Assembly: GCA_005889395.1 (NCBI GenBank)
Contig: VBFX01000035.1
Location: 1-6,323 of the forward strand
Source of the DNA: Chloroflexota bacterium
GTDB lineage: Bacteria; Chloroflexota; Dormibacteria; CF-121
Direction: 5' to 3'
Length of the DNA: 6,323 nucleotides
Both the position numbers and the translations under genes were made by a program. Under the pieces are notes generated by a model. It was not told where the DNA came from. It worked only from the letters and a program-made list of their open reading frames with translations, and did not search any database. Position 1 is the first letter of the stretch; each line of letters opens with the position of its first letter. Below, piece by piece: positions 1 through 6,134 of this stretch.

Positions 1-1451
1 TCCAGGAAAACCCGGCCGGTATCGCTTATACGCTCGGGTTTGCTGGTCGCGAAGTAGAGCAGCAACACGACGCCGGCGGCCATCCAGATGCCGATGATGA
101 TCGGGGCAAGGTTCGCCGGTGAGGTCAACGCTCCGATGCCAAGATTGGCGAAGTCGATCCCGAGCGCGGCGGCCAGCGCCGGGAGGAAGATCAGGGTGCC
201 GGCGATCGGCACGAGGCCATTCCAGAGGATGTTGAACTCGCCACGCTGCTCGCGCAGGTAGTAGACGAGGTTGCTCAGGTTCGTAAGGATGTAGATCACG
301 ACGACGACGATGCCGGCCATGGTCCCGAGCAAGGCAAAGGCAGGCAATGGGCCACCGGCAATCGTGCCGAGCGCGACCGCCAGGATGATCCCACCGGCGG
401 CCTGGACATTGACCGCCCAGTACGGTGTCTTGAAGCGGGGGTGGATTCGCGCCAGCGCGCGCGGCAGCAGGCCGATGCGCGCCAGCGAAAAACCGACTCG
501 CGTCGCCGCGTTGGCACCGGCGTTCGAGTTGGCGATCGCGCTATTGAGCACGGCGAGGATGACGATGATCAACCCGGGGCCCCAGACGGCCTGCGCCATG
601 CCTGACCATGGATCGCTGTTGTTGAAGAGCGCGAAACCGTTCTTCGGGTCCGCCATCTTGTCGGGGCCGAAGTAGACAGTCGCCGCGTAGTAGCAGAAGA
701 GGTAGAAGAGCCCAATCAGCAATGCGGAGAGGATCACGGCCCTGGGGATCGTCTTTCGAGGATTCTTCGCCTCCTCCGCAAGCGGCGCCGCGGCTTCGAA
801 GCCGATGAACGCAAGGATCGCGTAAATCATCCCGGGGAAGACCGATCCCCAGCCTTTCGTGTTGCCGGTGTTGGGCGCGAACACCGACAACGTGTTGTGG
901 TTACCGGCGGCAAAGATCAGGGTGATCGCCAGCGCGACGAAGACAACGATCTCGAACGTGCCCAGAGCAACGCCCGTACGGGTGGAGAGACGAATACCGC
1001 GGTACGTCAGCACCCAGACGATGAGGCCCGCGACCACCGCAAACGGCGCCCACAGCCAGAGCGGCCAGCCGAAGTGCGAATTCAGGTTGGCGGCCAGCTC
1101 GTTGCCGAAAATCAGGTAGAGAAGCGGGGCGACGATCGGCTCGGCGAGAATGAAACCCCAGGCAACCAGGAAACCGACGTAGGGATGGAGTCCACGCGAG
1201 CTATAGGTGTAGAGGCCGCCCGCCGATGGCAGGTGACGGCCCAGCTGCCCGATGCTGACCGCGACCAGCAGGCAGGCCACGAGCGCCAACAGGACCGAGA
1301 GTGGCAAGCTGCCGCCGGCATACGGAGCGCCGACGATGATGGAAAAGGCGACCGCCGCCGCCGGGGCCATGTGGGTGATCGATTGGAACAGGGTTGGTGC
1401 CAAACCGACGGCGTCGCGTTCGAGTCGATGCGTGTCGGCCGATGTACTCAT
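1..1451 (-). CDS. APC-superfamily amino acid permease (C-terminus cut by window edge)
   Basis: This is an inner-membrane secondary transporter that probably imports an amino acid or amine; the substrate cannot be read from the sequence. I translated the minus strand from the ATG at 1451 and found 483 codons without a stop, running off position 1. The N-terminus (about residues 14-40) has the typical opening GLAPTLFQSITHMAPAAAVA, the first broken helix of the AA_permease_2 family. SAGGLYTYSSRGL (residues 76-88) and GFEAAAPLAEEAKNPRKTIP (217-236) are hallmark APC segments. About 12 hydrophobic stretches alternate with short polar loops. Family members are usually about 480-520 residues, so only a short tail is missing. 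The start is supported by AGGGAGGGA (1455-1463) 3 nt upstream. It lies 68 nt after the rhodanese-CBS gene on the same strand, but its own promoter suggests separate transcription. Confidence 0.93.
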   Translation of the reverse strand, partial: MSTSADTHRLERDAVGLAPTLFQSITHMAPAAAVAFSIIVGAPYAGGSLPLSVLLALVACLLVAVSIGQLGRHLPSAGGLYTYSSRGLHPYVGFLVAWGFILAEPIVAPLLYLIFGNELAANLNSHFGWPLWLWAPFAVVAGLIVWVLTYRGIRLSTRTGVALGTFEIVVFVALAITLIFAAGNHNTLSVFAPNTGNTKGWGSVFPGMIYAILAFIGFEAAAPLAEEAKNPRKTIPRAVILSALLIGLFYLFCYYAATVYFGPDKMADPKNGFALFNNSDPWSGMAQAVWGPGLIIVILAVLNSAIANSNAGANAATRVGFSLARIGLLPRALARIHPRFKTPYWAVNVQAAGGIILAVALGTIAGGPLPAFALLGTMAGIVVVVIYILTNLSNLVYYLREQRGEFNILWNGLVPIAGTLIFLPALAAALGIDFANLGIGALTSPANLAPIIIGIWMAAGVVLLLYFATSKPERISDTGRVFL

Positions 1452-1472
1452 GTGTCCCTCCCTTTAGGCGCG

Positions 1473-1501
1473 AACATAACATGTCCTCCGCGGGCTGGCA
1501 A
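1473..1501 (-). promoter_or_regulatory. Predicted sigma70-type promoter of the amino acid permease
   Basis: On the minus strand TTGCCA (1496-1501) and TATGTT (1473-1478) are separated by exactly 17 nt, a good match to housekeeping -35 and -10 boxes. Transcription would start near 1466, giving a leader of about 15 nt that contains the AGGGAGGGA ribosome-binding site. It sits in the 68-nt gap between the upstream rhodanese-CBS gene and the permease, so the permease can be expressed independently of the upstream operon. This is a sequence match only. No operator or riboswitch is visible. Confidence 0.5.
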
Positions 1502-1519
1502 CGCCGGGCGGGGCTTGCG

Positions 1520-2233
1520 CTAGCTGCCTGGCGGCGGCTCCGCGGCAGCGTCATGCGCCAGGGTGGCTTCGGCATCGGCGCGTGAGATCACGCCCAGCAG
1601 CTTGCCCTCGCCAGTGGTGACCAGGCTGTTGGTCTGGATGTCATGGTCCCGCATCGACTTGAGCAGCTCCTCGAGGGTCACGTTCGGCCGAAAGGTTTTA
1701 GGGCCGGACCGCATCGCCTGCTCGGCCGTCGCGTTGGGATCGCCCTCGAGCTCCGCCTTTCGCAGCAGTCCCAGGACCACGCGCTCCGGACCCACGACGA
1801 CACAGGTGTCCCAATCCGACGTGCGACGGCGCACATCGCCCACCCTCGCCGTGAGATCGCAGGTCGGCACGTCCGCGTCGGCGACGTCACCGATCCAGGT
1901 TTCGTCGGCGGACTTGCCCTCGCGCGGCTGGTTTTCCTCGAACCAGCTCAGCTTGCCGGGTACGTAGTCGATCACGTTCGTGAATCCCAGGGTCTCGAGC
2001 CGCGACGCGGCTCGCGGGGAGAGGTCTCAACCGAAGTCGTTGCAATAGACGAGCACGGGCCGCTTGCGATCGAGGCCCGCCACCGTCTGTTCGTCGAGCC
2101 GCTTCAACGGAATGTTGATCGCGCCCGGAAGATGGTCACGCTCGAACTCGTCTTCGCCCAGCACGTCGACCAGCTGGGCCCCGTCGTCCAGCAACTGTTT
2201 CACCTCGGACACCGAAAAAACCCGCGACGGCAT
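1520..2233 (-). CDS. Rhodanese-CBS protein with in-frame TGA; candidate selenoprotein
   Basis: Reading the minus strand from the ATG at 2233 gives 237 codons ending in TAG (1520-1522), with one internal TGA at codon 69. Residues 1-106 form a rhodanese (sulfurtransferase) domain: DDGAQLVDVLGEDEFERDHL, then PGAINIPL, then the strand RPVLVYC with Cys64, and after the TGA DLSPRAASRLETLGF, then VIDYVPGKLSW, the usual rhodanese C-terminal part. Residues about 110-225 form a CBS pair (RVGDVRRR...VVVGPERVVLGLL and TAEQAM...GKLLGVISRADA), a module that usually binds adenosine nucleotides. Homology continues across the TGA with no frame change, so the two halves are one gene. From memory, relatives carry Cys at this site (C-x4-C-D-[LM]-S-P-R-A-A). 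The TGA may encode selenocysteine, or it may be a nonsense mutation or error. A GTG at 1975 could restart translation of a CBS-only product. The start lies 2 nt after the preceding gene's stop with no clear ribosome-binding site, suggesting translational coupling. Confidence 0.8.
1996..2014 (-). promoter_or_regulatory. SECIS-like stem-loop downstream of the in-frame TGA
   Basis: On the minus strand CGAGCCGC (2014-2007) pairs perfectly with GCGGCTCG (2003-1996) around the loop GTC (2006-2004), giving 8 bp, seven of them G-C. Twelve nucleotides separate the TGA from the stem and 20 separate it from the loop. Published bacterial SECIS models, as I recall them, need a loop about 16-37 nt after the UGA with a G among its first two bases, and this hairpin satisfies both. 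Caution: the stem also encodes the conserved PRAASRLE stretch, and hairpins are frequent in GC-rich DNA, so function is not established. Confidence 0.4.
2027..2029 (-). other. In-frame TGA, candidate selenocysteine codon (residue 69)
   Basis: The codons around it read Y-C-N-D-F-G-[TGA]-D-L-S-P-R-A-A in one unbroken frame. The TGA lies in the rhodanese active-site loop, five residues after Cys64. The distance between the start codon at 2233 and the downstream GTG at 1975 is 258 nt, a multiple of three, confirming that no frameshift is involved. One base change separates TGA from the Cys codons TGC and TGT and from TGG (Trp). Confidence 0.6.
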
Positions 2234-2235
2234 GC

Positions 2236-2655
2236 TCAGCGTGCTCGCATCCGGTTGTTCCTCGGCAGGTGCTCGACCTCCGCCAATCCCAGCGCCTCCA
2301 TGACGGGCGGGACGTACATCGCGAAGCGGCCGCGCAGGCCTTTCTTTAGGCCGTACCAGCCGCCGGCCGGATTCTTCGGCGAGCGCGCCCAGGCTTCGAC
2401 CGTTCCCTCGGCTACCGGCTTCTGCTCGTCCGCGCTGCCCAGCGGCATCCAGTCGCCCTGCCGCTTCAGCATCGCATGCAGGTCGTCGAGACCGCGCAGG
2501 TGATAGCGGACTTCCGTCTTCCCCACCTGGACGACGAGCGCTGGCGGATCGGCGCTTTCATCCCGGTATGCCTCGAATTCCGAGGTGCCGGGTGGCGTCT
2601 TGAGGACCCAGGGTGACTGCCGCGTCCCGGACCCCTTACCCTTGGTTTTCCCCAT
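2236..2655 (-). CDS. Small conserved protein of unknown function (DUF6855-like)
   Basis: This is a 139-residue soluble protein with no signal peptide or membrane segment. The first 13 residues are Lys/Gly/Ser-rich and probably flexible. Then come SPWVLKTPPGTSEFEAYRDE (14-33), a DPPALVVQVGKTEVRYHLRG strand region, LDDLHAMLKRQGDWMPLG, and a C-terminal GGWYGLKKGLRGRFAMYVPP followed by MEALGLAEVEHLPRNNRMRAR. This pattern resembles a widespread actinobacterial and chloroflexal family that I recall as DUF6855; the name is from memory. The biochemical role is unknown and no catalytic motif is evident. The start is well supported by AAGGAGG, centred about 9 nt upstream and directly after the pirin stop, 15 nt away. 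It is the third gene of the dioxygenase-pirin operon. Confidence 0.82.
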   Translation of the reverse strand: MGKTKGKGSGTRQSPWVLKTPPGTSEFEAYRDESADPPALVVQVGKTEVRYHLRGLDDLHAMLKRQGDWMPLGSADEQKPVAEGTVEAWARSPKNPAGGWYGLKKGLRGRFAMYVPPVMEALGLAEVEHLPRNNRMRAR

Positions 2656-2670
2656 CGCCTGCCTCCTTCG

Positions 2671-3399
2671 CTATCGTGCCCAGACACCGACCGGTGTGAA
2701 GCGTAGTGGAACATCGACCAGGATCAGTTCCGACGTATCCATCGCCTCGATGCGCAGCTGAGCCTCGTCCTCGATTTTGGCCGCGTCACCGATAGCCAGC
2801 TCCTCGTTACCGACCCTGGCGCGGCCCTCGATCAGATAAAGGTAGCTGCCTCGACCGACCGCAACGTCCTGCGTGAGCACCGTCCCGGGTAAGAGGCGGC
2901 TGACGTAAACCGCGGCATCCTGGTGAACTCGGACCGGATCGCTTGCCCCGGGCCCGATCACTTTCAGCAGCCGGTCGGTTCGCTCCTCTTTCGTGAACTG
3001 CCGCTGCTGCAGTCCCGGCGGAAGACTCGGCGCTTGGGGGAGGATCCACAGCTGTAAGAACTCCATCGGCTCGGTTTCGGAACCGTTTTGTTCGGAATGC
3101 TCGGCGCCGGAGCCGAGCGTCATCAGCTGCACGCCGCCAGGAGCGAGCGTGCCGTCGTTGCCGAGGCTGTCAGCGTGGCGGAACGTGCCCTTCCAGACAT
3201 AGGTGATGCCCTCGACGTCGGCGTGCGGGTGCATCGGCCAGGTTGCGCCCGGCGCCAGGCGATCGTGATTGAACACCCGTAGCGGCCCAACCCCCATCTG
3301 GCGCGGATCGCGGTAACGATCGAACGAGAAATGCCAGCGGGCAACAAACCAGCCGCCATCTTCCTTGTGGATCTCGCGGTCGCGGCGCACCTGGAGCAT
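2671..3399 (-). CDS. Pirin family protein (bicupin, YhaK/YhhW-like)
   Basis: This is a cytoplasmic metal-binding bicupin of 242 residues, close to the usual 230-240 of bacterial YhhW/YhaK-type pirins. The N-terminal cupin carries the complete metal site: His57 and His59 in PMHPHADVEGITYVW, then His101 and Glu103 in GSGAEHSEQN, the same spacing as in characterised pirins. The front part also shows the expected DRYRDPRQMGVGPLRVFNHD. The second cupin (about residues 150-242) is degenerate and resembles the quercetinase-type C-terminal domain. Known family activities include quercetin 2,3-dioxygenase activity and redox sensing; which applies here is unknown. The start follows the dioxygenase stop by 9 nt, and no good ribosome-binding site is seen, so coupling to the upstream gene is likely. 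Pirin genes are often next to LigB-type dioxygenases, as here. Confidence 0.92.
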   Translation of the reverse strand: MLQVRRDREIHKEDGGWFVARWHFSFDRYRDPRQMGVGPLRVFNHDRLAPGATWPMHPHADVEGITYVWKGTFRHADSLGNDGTLAPGGVQLMTLGSGAEHSEQNGSETEPMEFLQLWILPQAPSLPPGLQQRQFTKEERTDRLLKVIGPGASDPVRVHQDAAVYVSRLLPGTVLTQDVAVGRGSYLYLIEGRARVGNEELAIGDAAKIEDEAQLRIEAMDTSELILVDVPLRFTPVGVWAR

Positions 3400-3408
3400 C
3401 GGGTTGCG

Positions 3409-4308
3409 CTAGGGGATCTGGATCGAGCGCTTGGAGAGTCCCATCCAGTAGCCATCGATGATGCTCGGCAGCGGCTGACCGGTGCTGTCGCCAGCGCCGA
3501 GCGTCACGAACAATGGGGCGAGGTGCTCCGTCCGCGGATGTGCGTAGCGGACCGCGGGCGCGCGGTGCGCGAAGTCGGACAGTTCGTCGACGTCCCCCTG
3601 CTCGAGAGCCTCGTGCGCCCAGGCGTCGAACTCCATCGACCATGCCGGGGGTGGCGCGTCGAGCCGGAAATCCCGCAGGAAGGGAAGCCCGTGCGTGAGG
3701 AACCCGCTGCCGATGACGAGCACGCCCTGGTCGCGCAGCGGCCGAAGACGTCGACCGATCTGGAACAGTTGCTCCGGGTCGAGACTCGGCATCGAGACCT
3801 GCAGCACCGGTACGTCGGCACCGGGGTACATCACGGTGAGCGGCACGTAGGCCCCATGGTCGAGCCCGCGGTCGGGCTCTTCGGCGACGGGCTGATCGGA
3901 GAGCAGGCGGCGGATATCAGCGGCCAGCTCCGGCGCGCCCGGTGACCGATACTGCGCCCGGTAATAGCGCTCGGGAAATCCACCGAAGTCGTAAATCAGC
4001 GGCGTGCCGCTGCGGGTCGCGCCGATCGTGAGCGGAGCATTTTCCCAGTGAGCGGAGACGATCAGCACGGCGCTCGGACGTGGCAACGCCTTCGCCCAGG
4101 CCGCCAGCTGGGCGACCCAGAGCGGATCGTCAACGAGTGGCGGCGCGCCGTGGCCGATATAGAGCGTTGGCATGCGACCTGAGGCGCTCGCGTGTCGAGC
4201 GCGATCCTCCACCGTGCTCGCCGCAACCTGGGCCGGCTCTTCGGGCGCGCTCGCGGGCTGCGGCTTCAATTCTTCATCCATCGCTGCCTCTTTACCATTC
4301 TCGCCCAT
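3409..4308 (-). CDS. DODA-type (LigB family, class III) extradiol dioxygenase
   Basis: This is a metal-dependent ring-opening dioxygenase of the 4,5-DOPA dioxygenase (YgiD/DODA) type, acting on a catechol-like substrate in the cytoplasm. Numbered from the ATG at 4308, the metal-ligand motifs are all present: IGHGAPP (His53), VSAHWE (His87), LDHGAYVPL (His151) and IGSGFLTHGL (His206). The other family segments YDFGGFPERYY and PVLQVSMPSLDP also appear. The core begins at residue 46 (MPTLYIGHG), leaving about 254 residues, the family's usual size. The preceding 45 residues are Ala/Pro/Glu-rich and probably disordered. Three starts compete: ATG 4308 (GAGGG 9 nt upstream), ATG 4281 (AAAGAGG 5 nt upstream, arguably the best site) and ATG 4173 (exact core, weak site). 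I report the outermost. It is the first gene of the minus-strand operon and diverges from the ABC exporter. The exact substrate is not predictable. Confidence 0.9.
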   Translation of the reverse strand: MGENGKEAAMDEELKPQPASAPEEPAQVAASTVEDRARHASASGRMPTLYIGHGAPPLVDDPLWVAQLAAWAKALPRPSAVLIVSAHWENAPLTIGATRSGTPLIYDFGGFPERYYRAQYRSPGAPELAADIRRLLSDQPVAEEPDRGLDHGAYVPLTVMYPGADVPVLQVSMPSLDPEQLFQIGRRLRPLRDQGVLVIGSGFLTHGLPFLRDFRLDAPPPAWSMEFDAWAHEALEQGDVDELSDFAHRAPAVRYAHPRTEHLAPLFVTLGAGDSTGQPLPSIIDGYWMGLSKRSIQIP

Positions 4309-4370
4309 GACCGCAAACCCTCGTTTGGATCGAACTCCGCTGGTCGCGGGCAGGTAACCTTTCTTGCGGA
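4309..4370. other. Divergent intergenic region between dioxygenase operon and ABC exporter
   Basis: These 62 nt must hold the start signals for both directions unless the dioxygenase uses a downstream start. I see no convincing -35/-10 pair. The plus strand has TTGGAT (4325-4330), but no acceptable -10 box lies 16-19 nt later. A small imperfect palindrome, AGGTAACCT (4352-4360), could be an operator half-site but is too short to claim. No strong ribosome-binding site precedes the ATG at 4371; the nearest AGG is about 16 nt away. Confidence 0.35.
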
Positions 4371-5268
4371 ATGGCCACTGATTACGCGGTGCACGCCGAG
4401 GGCCTGGTCAAACATTACGGCCGCGTTCACGACCCTGCTCGAGCCCGACGGCGGCCATGCCACGGTCGCGGGTTTCGATGTGGTCCGAGACGCGAATCGC
4501 ATCAAGGCCCAGATCGGTCTGGCCGGCCAGAACGTGGCGATCGACGAATACCTGACGGGCCTCGAAAACCTCGAGATGATCGGCCGGCTGTATCACCTCG
4601 CCGGGCGGGATGCAAAGCGCCGCGCGACGGAACTCCTGATGCAGTTCGACCTGATCGACGCAGCGAACCGGATCGCGAAGACATACTCGGGAGGGATGCG
4701 TCGCCGGCTGGACCTGGCGGCGTCGCTCGTACTGCTGCCTCCTGTGCTGTTTCTCGATGAGCCGACCACGGGGCTCGACCCGCGCAGCCGCCGCCAGGTG
4801 TGGAGCATGATCAGCTCGCTCGTGCGTGAGGGCTCGACCATTCTGCTGACGACGCAATACCTCGAGGAAGCCGACGAGCTGGCGAACCGGATCGCGGTCG
4901 TCGACGCTGGCCGGGTGATTGCGGAAGGGACCTCCGACGAGCTTAAAGACCGGGTCGGCGGGAATCGGATCGAAATCGCGGTCGCGAAGGACGCCGACCT
5001 CGCCCGAGCCGCCGAGGTCGCCCGCCGTCACTTCTCCAGCGAGGTCAACGTGGATCCGACACAGCGACGGATTTCGGCGCCGTCCAAGAATGGGACGAGC
5101 CAGCTGGCCGGCCTGGTGCGCGACTTCGACAGCGCCGGAGTCGACATCGTCGACCTGCAACTGCACCGACCGAGCCTCGACGATGTCTTCCTCACCCTGA
5201 CCGGTCACCAGGCGGAAGAGGAAAAAGCGGTCGCGCCCACCGGCCGCTGGCAACGGAGGCCGCGCTGA
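4371..5268 (+). pseudogene. DrrA-like ABC exporter ATPase, Walker A region missing and frame broken
   Basis: This is the nucleotide-binding subunit of a DrrAB-type (ABC-2) exporter. From ATG 4371 the frame reads MATDYAVHAEGLVKHYGR, the normal first strand. The next recognisable segment, FTTLLEPDGGHATVAGFDVV (from 4426), is in another frame. The roughly 30-35 residues normally between them, including the GPNGAGKT-type Walker A loop, are absent. Everything afterwards is intact: Q-loop (Gln codon 4528) in GLAGQNVAIDEYLTGLENL, signature YSGGMRRRLDLAASL (from 4684), Walker B VLFLDEPTTGLD (from 4744), TTQYLEEAD (from 4849) with Gln replacing the H-loop His as is usual in DrrA, and the DrrA-type tail RPSLDDVFLTLTGH. 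The stop overlaps the permease start by 1 nt. The good downstream conservation means that the damage is recent or an assembly error. An open frame extends upstream to 4192, but that part is antisense to the dioxygenase and is not homologous to ATPases. Confidence 0.85.
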
Positions 5269-6116
5269 TGGCCACGGCCAGCGCGATGTCAACGGCGGGA
5301 ACGCGCTACCAGCCGATCGCCGGGCGGCCGCGCATCGTGTGGGCCTTCCTTGACGCGCTGGTGCTGGCCAAGCGTAGCGTCCTGGAAACCGTGCGGGTGC
5401 CGGAGTTGATCATGTTCGTCGCCATCCAGCCGATCATGTTCGTGCTGTTGTTTCGCTATGTCTTCGGCGGGGCGATCCAGGTTCCCGGCGGGCAATACGT
5501 CAACTTCCTCATGCCGGGGATCTTCGTGCAGACGGTGGCATTCGGCGGCGTCACCACCGCCATCGGGCTCGCCCAGGACATGCAGCGCGGCATCATCGAC
5601 CGTTTCCGTTCCCTCCCCATGTCGTCATCCGCTGTCCTGACCGGCCGCACCATCGCCGATCTCGCCCGAAACCTGTTCACGGTGATCATCATGCTGACCG
5701 TTGGCTTCCTGGTCGGATTCCGACCGGGCGGGACGCCGTTCGAGTTCCTGCTCGGGATCCTGCTGCTGCTGGGGGTCAGCTTCGCCTTCTCCTGGATCTC
5801 GGCCTTCATCGGCCTCCTCGTCCGCAGCGTGGAGGCGGCCCAGTCGGGCGGGTTCATCTGGCTCTTTCCCCTTACCTTCGCCTCCAGTGCCTTTGTGCCG
5901 GTGGCAACGATGCCCGGCTGGTTGCAGACCTTCGCGCGCCACAATCCGATCTCCGTCCTCGCCGACGCGCTCCGCGGCCTCTTCCACGTGAATCCGGCCC
6001 TGACCACAGGCGACATCCGCTGGGCATTGATCCAATCCGTCGCCTGGATCGCCGGTATCCTGATTGTCTTCGTGCCGCTGTCCGTCATCCGCTACCGGCG
6101 GACGACCGCCCGTTAG
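5268..6116 (+). CDS. DrrB-like ABC-2 type transporter permease
   Basis: This is the membrane subunit of an ABC-2 exporter, 282 residues, a normal length for the family. About six hydrophobic segments lie near residues 47-66, 79-100, 134-151, 159-185, 194-214 and 254-274. The cytoplasmic loop QDMQRGIIDRFRSLPMS (103-119) is the family's conserved coupling element, and FVPVATMPGWLQTFARHNPI (209-228) is the typical region before the last helix. ATG 5268 overlaps the ATPase stop (TGATG), and GGAGG (5255-5259) provides a ribosome-binding site, so the two are translationally coupled. DrrAB-type systems export drugs, lipids or polyketides; the substrate here is unknown. If the partner ATPase is really non-functional, this permease would need an ATPase supplied from elsewhere. 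Confidence 0.93.
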   Translation: MATASAMSTAGTRYQPIAGRPRIVWAFLDALVLAKRSVLETVRVPELIMFVAIQPIMFVLLFRYVFGGAIQVPGGQYVNFLMPGIFVQTVAFGGVTTAIGLAQDMQRGIIDRFRSLPMSSSAVLTGRTIADLARNLFTVIIMLTVGFLVGFRPGGTPFEFLLGILLLLGVSFAFSWISAFIGLLVRSVEAAQSGGFIWLFPLTFASSAFVPVATMPGWLQTFARHNPISVLADALRGLFHVNPALTTGDIRWALIQSVAWIAGILIVFVPLSVIRYRRTTAR

Positions 6117-6134
6117 GTCACGCCCAGCGCAGCC

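Noticed and set aside
1500..1522. Terminator after the rhodanese-CBS operon
   Set aside because: The region is GC-rich but shows no stem-loop followed by a T-run in either direction.
897..1523. 208-codon open frame on the plus strand
   Set aside because: It is antisense to the permease, and the hydrophobic APC protein on the minus strand explains the region.
1520..1975. A stand-alone CBS protein starting at GTG 1975
   Set aside because: The GTG encodes a residue within the rhodanese C-terminal part (TNVIDYVPGK), and the same frame continues upstream to the rhodanese start. It is therefore the second half of one gene, although restart there cannot be excluded.
1643..2503. 286-codon open frame on the plus strand
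   Set aside because: It is antisense to the rhodanese-CBS and DUF genes and has no family-like motifs. GC-rich DNA produces such long shadow frames.
3331..3945. 204-codon open frame on the plus strand
   Set aside because: It lies opposite the dioxygenase and pirin genes, both of which have full sets of metal ligands on the minus strand.
4325..4360. Promoter from TTGGAT with a TAACCT -10 box for the exporter
   Set aside because: The spacing is 24 nt, well outside the workable range.
4192..4425. Upstream extension of the ABC ATPase frame to the ATG at 4192
   Set aside because: This part is antisense to the dioxygenase N-terminus and gives no ATPase-like sequence. The true first strand (AVHAEGLVKHYGR) is in another frame from 4371.
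4408..5292. 294-codon open frame on the minus strand
   Set aside because: It is the mirror of the well-supported ATPase coding strand, with Arg/Gln/Asp-rich composition typical of a shadow.
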